This document shows, piece after piece, positions 55,591 through 64,000 of a stretch of 64,000 nt of DNA; positions within the stretch are counted from its first letter, which is position 1, and every line of letters starts with the position of its first letter. Below the pieces are notes generated by a model that was not told the DNA's origin, did no database searches, and saw only the letters and a program-made list of their open reading frames with translations. Location of the stretch: NCBI GenBank assembly GCA_030323885.1, contig CM059186.1, positions 27,823,005 through 27,887,004 of the forward strand, read 5' to 3'. The stretch comes from Branchipolynoe longqiensis (lineage: Eukaryota; Annelida; Polychaeta; Phyllodocida; Polynoidae). The translations under genes and the position numbers were made by a program.

Positions 55591-56155
55591 CAACATTGGC
55601 GTGTGTGTGGGTGTGTATGTAGGTGTGGGTGTGGGTGGGTGGGTGTGGGTTGATGTGAGTGTGTGGATGTGGTTGGATGTGGATGTGGGTACGGGTGTGT
55701 ATGGGTGTGGGTGGATAGGTGGGTTCGGGTGTAGGTGTGGTGAGTGCAAGTGTAGGTGTTGGTGTGTAGGTGGATGTGGATGTGAGGGTGTGGGTATGGG
55801 GTGGCTGTGGAGGAGGGTGGAGAGTGTGTGTGGACGGGTGTATGGGAGTGTAGGTGTGTGTGGGTGGATGTGTGTGTGTGGATGTAGATGTGTGTGGGGG
55901 GTGTGTGCAGGTGTGGATGTAGGGGTGTGTGGGTATGTCGCGATGCTGTTAGGCAGTATTGAAAGGAGTGTGAGTGGGTAGGAGGGTGTGGGTGCGTGAT
56001 TGGGTGTGGGTCCAAGTGTGTGGGTAGGTGGTTGTGTGGGAGCTGCTAGGCATGTTGAGTGAAAGGAAGGTGAGTGGGTGGGAGGGTGTGGGTGTGTGTT
56101 TGGGTGTGGGTGTGAGTGTGGGTGGTGAGTGGGTGGGAGGGTGTGGGTAGGTGAT
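55591..56155. repeat. GTGTGG-rich low-complexity block
   Basis: About 560 bp of GTGTGGGTGTGG-like units. ORFs of V, G, C and W (plus) or H, T and P (minus) result from composition. Confidence 0.95.
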
Positions 56156-57179
56156 ATTATAACAGCCGGAACAGACGTGATAAGAATGCTTCATGTTAAA
56201 CTGGCAGTATCCTGTGGGCATTTTCTTCTTTTTTGTTTTAGCCTGCGCGAACAAATATCCGGCGGCGCATGCGTATCGCGTTTCCCGTGTGTGCTGAGCC
56301 CGCCTGTTGTGGACAAGTCCCCGGATACAACTAAATACAACCCACACGCGCAAACATTCAGTCGCTGATTATCTGACGAGACACAGCAACCGGGATTTGA
56401 AATGTCCTTTCTTTAACTATAATATATCACTCTCGGCACGTGCACATATTTATTCTACTATGCACACGGAAGCATCATTATTGACCGACGTCATATCGGT
56501 GTTGGTAAATTTACTTATTCTGATGAATAAAATATTTACCAAACGATTTCTTTTTTTTTATCAAAAAGAGTTTACTGCAAATCGTAAAATTAGAGTGGAT
56601 TTTGGTGGGCGATAATACAGAACTTTACGGCATTTGATTCACCAGAGGCTCATCATGTTATGAGCCCTACTAATAAAGCTGTTAACTAGTGGTATTTTAC
56701 ACACTAGAATCTTTATAGGAAATAGTACCCTAACTTCTGTGTGTGGAGGCCGGAACGCACTAATGTATGATATTACTCAAGCGATGATCTGCTTACTGTA
56801 TCTGCTTACTATATCTGCTTACTATATCAGGATCCACGTCTGAGGATGCCCGTTGATTCATTTGATTTATTCATTCCCCATCACCGGGAAAACAGGTGAT
56901 GGGTCCGGGTGTTTTTTTTCGTTGTTGTTGATGTTGTTGTTGTCAGTGTCTTTTTGTTTTATTTTAAGTTTTCCAATTTCACTTTAAAGCCTGGAAATTG
57001 GCAATTTAATTGCAATGTCTGAATAAGCCCCTAGTGAGGATCCCGGTAACACATCAGTCCCGTCGAGCAAAGCCCGGATACCCCCCTCCTCCCCCTCCCT
57101 CCTCCCCTCCTCCCTCCCCTCTTCCCCCGTTCTCCGCCCTCCTCCCCCTTCTCCCAACTCCTCCCTCCTCCCCCTCTTC
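56156..57179. other. No gene recognised, runs into gap
   Basis: TGCTTACTATATC is repeated three times near 56800-56830. From 57080 the sequence becomes C/T-rich low complexity up to the N run. Confidence 0.5.
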
Positions 57180-57679
57180 NNNNNNNNNNNNNNNNNNNNN
57201 NNNNNNNNNNNNNNNNNNNNNNNNNNNNNNNNNNNNNNNNNNNNNNNNNNNNNNNNNNNNNNNNNNNNNNNNNNNNNNNNNNNNNNNNNNNNNNNNNNNN
57301 NNNNNNNNNNNNNNNNNNNNNNNNNNNNNNNNNNNNNNNNNNNNNNNNNNNNNNNNNNNNNNNNNNNNNNNNNNNNNNNNNNNNNNNNNNNNNNNNNNNN
57401 NNNNNNNNNNNNNNNNNNNNNNNNNNNNNNNNNNNNNNNNNNNNNNNNNNNNNNNNNNNNNNNNNNNNNNNNNNNNNNNNNNNNNNNNNNNNNNNNNNNN
57501 NNNNNNNNNNNNNNNNNNNNNNNNNNNNNNNNNNNNNNNNNNNNNNNNNNNNNNNNNNNNNNNNNNNNNNNNNNNNNNNNNNNNNNNNNNNNNNNNNNNN
57601 NNNNNNNNNNNNNNNNNNNNNNNNNNNNNNNNNNNNNNNNNNNNNNNNNNNNNNNNNNNNNNNNNNNNNNNNNNNNNNN
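57180..57679. other. Assembly gap
   Basis: 500 N, probably a placeholder. It removes the left terminus of the transposon that follows. Confidence 0.99.
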
Positions 57680-58413
57680 AAACCAAGTAAGTCCATTTTC
57701 ATGAAAAGTGAGATAACCAATGGAGACACCACTTCTTAGTCCCTATTACCCAATGAGCAAATCAGTTTTGTTTCAAAACCTGGTAAGTCCTATGTTAAAT
57801 TGGCCTTAAAATAGGGTTTGGTTGCAAAACCTTGTAAGCGCCATTCGAGTTTGTCTGCAAAACCATGTAAGATGTAGCGGGCCAATCAGCTAAGCGTGTC
57901 AGGTCACATGACGCACAAAATGGCGCTGCCCAGATTCCCGAGTATTAAGCGCTGATTTGGCTTGCTTCCTTTGGTCTACGGGTGATTTGTCGACGTTTAT
58001 GATGGAAACCTATGATGCAATTGATGAAAATGTGATGTTATCACCCTCGGGAAAGCGTAAACGACGTCAGCCACAAAATTCCACGCGTGCTAGGGCAAAA
58101 GCAGCTCGCTACAGTGGAGTAGGTTTGATTCCACGTGTCAAATGCGCACATAACAATACCGTGTGCTCTGCCCAAACTTTGACCGAAAACGATTTACAGT
58201 ACTTAAAAGGGCAGCTGTTTGTCACCTCAGATAAAGTGAAGCAAGATGCTATCCTTGTGTCTCACATGGATATAAGCCAGGTCCATCGCCGAAGGCCAAG
58301 AGAGGAAAATGAGGAAAGGGCACACAAAAGAGGTGTGTCTATCAAGTACAGCTTTGTGAAGGAAGATAAAACGAAGATTTCAGTCTGCCAGGCTTCATTT
58401 CTCAGCATATTGT

Positions 58414-58698
58414 GTAAGTATAACAAATTAAATAAATTAAAATATGACTGCCCCTAACCGTCCGTGTGCTAAAAATAAAATATGAATGCCCCTAACCGTC
58501 CGTCTGCTAAAAATAAAATATGAATGCCCCTAACCGTCCGTCTGCTAAAAATAAAATATGAATCCCCCTAACCGTCCGTCTGCAAAAATACAATATGAAT
58601 GCCCCTAACCGTCCGTCTGCAAAAATAAAATGGTTACCTCTAAGAGATGCACTACACTAAGAATTGTGACGCGACATTAATTTAATTAATTCTTTCAG
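58414..58698 (+). other. Intron of the transposase-like gene
   Basis: 285 bp with GTAAGT at the 5' end and a pyrimidine-rich stretch ending CAG at the 3' end. Removing it joins two in-family protein segments in frame. Confidence 0.8.
58437..58632. repeat. 38 bp tandem repeat inside the intron, five copies
   Basis: Units read TAAAAATAAAATATGAATGC followed by CCCTAACCGTCCGTCTGC, nearly identical, so expansion is recent. Confidence 0.95.
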
Positions 58699-61600
58699 GT
58701 GTCAAGGAATATCGAGTCCAGAGCATCGCGAGGTTCTGGCTTGAGCACGGTAGATCTCCTCCGGAAAATCGAGGTGGTTACAGGAGAGTTGCAGAAAATG
58801 ATGGGAAGAAGGAGAGAGTTCGAAATCATATCAAGTCCTTCACGTGCAGAGCTAGCCACTATGCTCGTCGAGGAGCACCAGGGAGGAAGTACCTTCCTAG
58901 TGATTTAAGTGTTGCAAAGATGCACAAATTGTTCCAGACGCAGAATCATGACAGGATAACGCACTCACTGTATTGGAGCATTTTTGTGTACGACTTCAAT
59001 CTATCATTTGGTCACCCTGCCACAGATGTATGTTCCACATGTATGAAATTCCGCTTGAAAATTAAGCATCTAGAGCAAACCCCTGATGAAAAGCGAGAAA
59101 ATCTTCTGCTGTATGGGTTGCATCGTCGCCGTGCCCGTCAATTTTACACCAAGATGAATGAGGTGGGAGATAGTTTCACTGTCTGTTTTGATGTCATGGA
59201 AAATCTGGTACTTCCGAAGTCCCCAATAGGGCAAACGTATTATTCTCGCCAGTTATACATGTATGTGTTTGGGATTGTTCGTCACCGAGGTAGAGGAGAA
59301 CCGCAGGGGAAAGATGACATTCATTTATAATATATACATGGCTTGAACATCAGAATGCCAAAGACAGCAATACAATTGCTTCTGCATTACGTGATTACTT
59401 AGGTTCAGTGGTTAACATGGACATAAATCAAACTGAACTCCTACGTTTGTTCTCAGATTCTTGCTACGGCCAAAATAAGAAAATTAATGTGTTATCCATG
59501 TTGTTTGCTTTGTGCAACCAGAAGTACCCAAATCTTACTGTTGAGTACACTTTCCCAATACAGGGACACAGCTTTCTTCCTGCAGACCGAGTGTTTGGAA
59601 GGATCGAGCAAGAAATCCGAAAGAAGGAAACAATATTAATGCTAGAGGAATACTGTGAGATTCTGAGGAACCATGATTCTGTTCATGTGTATGGAAAGGA
59701 TTGGATGTGCTATGATTACAAAGCAGAATCAGCCAGTTTCACAAAACGTCAAAGATCTTTCAAAATTAGTGAGGCAAGAGTGCTACAGATTTCTAAGAAA
59801 AATTTGGGGTTCAAAAGTGCATTTGCTGGGGAATATTGTCAACACTCCCTTCTAAAAAGGGGGAAAAAGTGGGCACAGTTCAATCCTTCACTACTGGCTG
59901 ACATTAACTGCGTGAAAGAGGCTATGAAGCAGGATGTCAAGAAGCTGCTGAAACAGTTGGATGTAAATCAAGAGGTTCGGGGTTACTATGAGAATGCCCT
60001 CTCTCATGATGGTGATCAGAACATTGTGCAGGACCTTGAGGATAGTGGTGATGATGAGTAAGCTTATGGTGGAAATTGTGTGTTCTTTGATTCTGCAAGA
60101 TTTCTATAGATTAGTCTTTGACAATGGACTTACATGGTTTTGCAAACAAACCGAAAGTGGACTTACTTGGTTTTGCAGAAAAATCAATAAAAGTTTATTA
60201 ATTAATGAGTTTTGGAATAAAGGTTCATTTATCACTTTCATAGTATTTTGTTCATTGCCCATAACCCTATAATACAAAGAAAAGTGGAATTACTGAGAAT
60301 TATATTCATGCGCATATACAAATCTTGATTTTAAAACAAAAGAGGTCGGGTGGACTTACTTGGTTTTGCGCCTGAACTCCTCATATTTACATAGCAAAAT
60401 AATTAAATTTAATGCAGATCAAAATCGTCTTCAAATATCTACTGTATTAATATGTTAATATATATATTTACATAGCACAATAATTCAATTTAATGAGGAT
60501 CAAATCACTGTACAATATATATAGGGGGAAAAATATATAATTTTGTGAGCAGAATTGACAAGTTTAAGACAAATTATACAGAGATGCTTCTAAATGTTAA
60601 CCATTCATGTTAAATTACACAATACATACAGGAGTAAGCATGTGTTACATTGTAAAGAAACACATAAGTAAATTGATGTTAACATGTAACAAACTAGATA
60701 CAGAACTATCAGATAAGACATTATATTTATCTAAAGAAATGACTGAAACTCAAAGCAATCAGAAATGCAACTTTAATAACGTGATTTACTATTTGTTTTG
60801 TGGTTGTTTAAATCACAAAGCAATATCTCCCCGTTGTAAAATAAATATATTAACATTCATTTCTATTTTTTTTAAGCCACACCGGAAACCTCAATTTTAA
60901 TCCACGTTATGAAGATATTTTCTATTTTAATAGGTATTGCATTTTTAATTTGAATATTTTCATCATCAATGTTGCTTTCATTCTAAACCCAATTGCGCCA
61001 TTTCCTAACAGCTTTAGAGACAATGTTTATCTACCAAAGCATACAGAAAACCTCAGGCTGCTGGCAATTCACACTATTCACGCTGCGGCCATGTTGAAAC
61101 CAGGCCGAGGCCACTTACTCATCTGCGAGGCGCCGCTGTATGAAAAGTAATGTCAATACTTTTTCGTCGACCAATACCTCTCAAAATCACTCAAATTTGA
61201 GGGTATTCCTTTTTGAAACTACCATATTCATCTTTGGATACCTGTTTTCTATCTATTGGCCAATTTTCACGAAGACTGGGTGACACTTGCATGGTGATTT
61301 TCCCATTATTAAACTACAATGTGACTGTCAACTTCAAGTCTGCATAGTTACGGTGGTATCATGTAATACAGTTATCTGTGCAGCACAGTTAATCAACTAG
61401 TCTTAGTAATTACAAATTAATAAAAGCTTTAAAAGGGTTAAAATATATTTTTTAAATATATATCTATATTAAGAAAGTTATGCAATTTTGAATTGTTAAA
61501 AAGATTGGCAGCCAAGTTGAGCGACTTTGTTGACATTGCCTACTGAAATACATCCGATCATCACTCAATCTTCATGAAAATTGACTAATAAATAGAAAAA

Positions 61601-61849
61601 AAGGTATGCAAAAATGAATATGATAGTTTCAAAGTGAATATCTTCAAATGTTACTCCTTTAATTTCTGTAGTAGTTCATACACATCGACACACAGCAGTG
61701 TCTTATGGCCATTTCCAATACCGACGCGTACTCAGACTAGTTCTGATACCTATTTAGGTCGCGCGTGAATAGTGTGAATAACAGCTAACAGTGATACATT
61801 CCTAGCTGGCTCTAAGCCGCGTTGTTGCATTGGAAGCTAGTTCCCATTA

Positions 61850-62200
61850 CAAGGTGATACGCGGTCAGGGAAGAAGATGGAGGCGAGCTGAGAGTAAAAA
61901 GGGAAGTTTATTTCTGTGAAGAGGAAGAGAGTCCCAAAGAGCCCTCCACCTTACAAAGAATACAAGTAAGTAAGAAAAGAAAAGGAAAAATAAGAAAAAC
62001 AGTAGAAGAAAAAGCGAGAGGTGTGAACTGGACGGGAACAGGAGGAGTGACTCCAGAGATGTCAGGAAGTGGCGAGGAAACAGAAGTCAGTGGGCGCCAC
62101 AGGTGTAGGCCCGAGATGCCAGGGGGTGGATGATGGAGGAGCCTGGGAGTGAATCAAATGCAACGCGAGCATTACAACCAATTCTGCATTCATGCATACC
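61850..62200 (-). mobile_element. Gag-element relative, arm B copy
   Basis: Inverted counterpart of 34025-34402: GCGGTCAGGGAAGAAGATGG at one end and GCAACGCGAGCATTACAACC at the other. It lacks about 25 bp present in arm A. Confidence 0.75.
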
Positions 62201-62983
62201 TTGTTGGTTTTATTGGGGAACGCTGGGACAGAGCGTCTGATCCATCTATTGATGTCTGTGGTTGGCATCCTCTGCATCCTCTCCTGTTATAGTCGCATAA
62301 GTGCCATTAGGCTGTGACATCCGGGGGTTGCTTAGCAACAAGTTAACATACTTTTCGCCTACTGCATGGCTTCCATGTAAATTTAAAAGAAAGAAAATAA
62401 GAGAAGAAAAGGGAAAGAAATGCCCTAAAATGAGTTGAGAATAAATATAAACATATAAAGAAAAGGCAAAAGCAGTTAATGTTAGGTATGGGGTTTGACA
62501 CCCAAGAACCTTTCAGACAATTATTGGCGCGTTTGCATTGGAGGCTACTTCCCTATTGTATAAGATAATTCTGCATTTATGCAGGCCTTGGTGGTTTTAC
62601 TGGGGAACGTCTGATCCATCTATTGATGTCTGGGGTCGGGAAACCTCTCTGGTTATGGTCGCATAAGGGCCATTAGGCTGACATCCGGTGGTTGCTTCGG
62701 AGAGAGGAAGAGAGACACTTTGGAAGAGAAATGGAGGTAGATGCAACGAGGGAGAGAGGGTGAGAGAGGGAGACAGAGTAAGAGAGATGGGAGGAGGGAA
62801 AGACGAAGAGAGGGACAGAGAGACAGAGAGACAGAGGGCAAGGTATATGAAAAGGGACAGGGAGAGCCAAAGAGGGAGAAACAAAGATGGAGAGAGGGAG
62901 AACAAGCAGTATATATCCAGGTATAGCAGTGTAATAAACGAAAGACATAATTTCTTTTCTGCTCTATTCGGCATTAACAAAGG

Positions 62984-63310
62984 CATTTGCTAGCGCAGCA
63001 GTGTTCTGTTGACTTAAGGCTGTGTAATCATAGACTTTCCCTTGTGGTTCGTTCCCTTGTTCTGTGTTTGCTTGTGACCTTGTGACGCACCATGCAGACA
63101 ATGAACATGTTTATTCTCTATGTTCCCGGTCAGTACGTCACATGTGCCATGCACAAGGCTATACGGTCCCTGGGTCGAACCTCTTGGAATGGCCACTAAG
63201 CAAAACACAGGTTCATTGTCTGTGTGGTGCATCACAATGTCACAAGCGAACATGGAACAAGGGAACATGCCACAAGGGAACAATCTATGGATACATGGCC
63301 TCAAGTCAAC
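62984..63310. mobile_element. Foldback MITE, one terminus deleted
   Basis: Counterpart of 32887-33239. The GGCATTTGCTAGCGCAGCAG terminus is kept, but the other arm stops at CAAGTCAAC and continues directly into GTGCTGACAAAAGAAT, which in arm A is 2.27 kb away. Confidence 0.85.
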
Positions 63311-64000
63311 GTGCTGACAAAAGAATATATTCAGCAGAAAAAAAAAAAATTTACCCCCTCTTGTCTCAGGACCACACAACAAAGAGAGCTTCCTCTGGCA
63401 GTATGTATTCATGAGGGGTGGTGGTACACTGGTAGCCCTACGCCTCAGGCGTTCCCCTTCTTTCAATATATTCCACCTGGGATGGTGTCCCCTTAATAAA
63501 AATCGAACCAATCTCGGGGCGGAATCTGCGAACAGACATCGGCTCCCGGCGCGCCTGACGTCTTAGTTCCCCCGGCCTAATGGCCTGTTGCCCCGGCAAA
63601 CAAATTGCAGGCCGCTGCCCGGGCCCCGCTGACCGCCTGAGGGGGGAGTGGGAGGGGGGAATGGGAAGGGAGGGGAGGTGGCAGGAGAGGGAAGGGGGAA
63701 GGGGGGGAGGGGGGGAGGGGGGAGAAGGAAAGGGGGGGGGGAGAGACAAGGGAGTGAGAAGGGGCCGGGGAGAGGGGTACGGGGACGGGGTAGGGAGGGG
63801 GAAGGGAGAAGGGAGGGTGTGTAAGGGGGCGGGAGGATGTGGTGGGAAGACCAAGGTTGTGTCTGCAAGGGTCTCACATCAGGGCTATAACAGAGACGGG
63901 GTCCGGGTGTAATGGGGGAAGGGTGGGGTTGGGGAGTTGGGTGAGTGAGTGGGAGTTGGGGGTTGGGGGTTGCAGGTGGCGGGTGGGGAGTGGATGGTGA

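Larger units (their letters stand above)
57999..60061 (+). pseudogene. Transposase-like protein, two exons, one frameshift
   Basis: Start ATG at 57999 or 58002 (MMETYDAIDENV). Exon 1 ends at 58413 before GTAAGT; exon 2 starts at 58699 after TTTCTTTCAG-like sequence; the join restores one frame (phase 1, a cysteine codon). The product would be about 590 residues. Exon 1 has a basic stretch (GKRKRRQPQ). Exon 2 has a helical region (YRVQSIARFWLEHGRSPP), SFTCRASHYARRGAPGRKYL, a CxxC pair (HPATDVCSTCMKF), FDVMENLVLPKSP and FSDSCYGQNKK, the last two each with a candidate metal-binding aspartate. A TA-rich 5 bp excess near 59325-59336 puts a stop at 59328 and shifts frame; the downstream 240 residues are otherwise open to DSGDDE. 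It resembles a repeated invertebrate family I recall as DUF7869; DDE chemistry is inferred. Confidence 0.75.
57680..60372 (+). mobile_element. DNA transposon with repeated subterminal motifs
   Basis: Four forward copies of GCAAAACCnnGTAAGTCC-like sequence lie left of the gene (57680-57694 cut by the gap, 57774-57790, 57824-57842, 57857-57871) and three inverted copies lie right of it (60126-60143, 60159-60176, 60350-60372). The outer right copy (GTGGACTTACTTGGTTTTGC then GCC) is probably the terminal inverted repeat. Between them is one two-exon transposase-like gene. Seven oriented copies look like transposase-binding sites. Target-site duplication cannot be tested because the left end is in the gap. 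Confidence 0.8.
60383..64000 (-). repeat. Inverted duplication, arm B
   Basis: Reverse complement of 29933-35926 with small differences. Relative to arm A it lacks about 50 bp near 60583, part of the region next to 62155, and 2266 bp at 63310/63311. The arm begins 10 bp after the transposon's right end and runs off the window inside the minisatellite. Confidence 0.95.

Noticed and set aside
55535..56015. Long ORFs over the GTGTGG block on both strands
   Set aside because: Low-complexity sequence; no domain and the opposite strand is open too.
60607..61150. ORFs duplicated in both arms taken as conserved genes
   Set aside because: Similarity follows from the inverted duplication. There is no domain, no splice or promoter context, and no evidence of codon-level constraint.

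Overview
This is eukaryotic (metazoan) intergenic DNA, not a prokaryotic or viral window. It is AT-rich, crowded with tRNA-derived SINEs, MITEs, satellites and broken retrotransposons, and has only two pieces of likely host coding sequence. The dominant SINE family resembles repeats I associate with gastropod and bivalve molluscs, so a mollusc is my best guess; that is recognition from memory, not a search. Two runs of about 500 N (28199-28697 and 57180-57679) divide the window into three contigs.

Contig 1 (1-28198). SINEs, MITEs and direct repeats fill 1-7.3 kb. A very GC-rich retroelement with one gag-like gene (7472-9587) sits inside a SINE. Satellites lie at 11.4-11.7 and 14.3-15.1 kb and a 402 bp palindrome at 16.2-16.6 kb. 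A tyrosine-recombinase (DIRS-like) retrotransposon on the minus strand (about 18160-22310; gag, RT/RNase H, recombinase) landed in a roughly 185 bp repeat array and has lost the catalytic end of its recombinase. Two 5'-truncated LINEs follow (23388-24458, inserted in a SINE, and about 24690-25705).

Contig 2 (28698-57179). A CACCATCAACT minisatellite leads into arm A (29933-35926) of a large inverted duplication whose arm B is 60383-64000. Minus-strand host exons appear at 37979-38463 (terminal exon, unrecognised protein with an acidic tail) and 41749-41994 (last exon of a rhodopsin-class GPCR with NPxxY). The rest is nested SINEs, tRNA-Gln-like tandem units, microsatellites and MITEs.

Contig 3 (57680-64000). 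A DNA transposon (57680-60372) carries a two-exon transposase-like gene that is intact apart from one 5 bp frameshift. It is flanked by seven copies of a GCAAAACC..GTAAGTCC motif, forward on the left and inverted on the right. Its right end abuts arm B.

The elements do not form a pathway. They record layered insertions: LINE into SINE, gag element into SINE, SINE into tRNA-like tandem unit, a 66 bp module into a SINE. The strongest candidates for undescribed biology are the transposon with its donor-like end motifs, the gag-only GC-rich element with unusual junctions and a poly(A) signal in a hairpin loop, and the long palindrome. The inverted duplication may be an assembly haplotig rather than biology.
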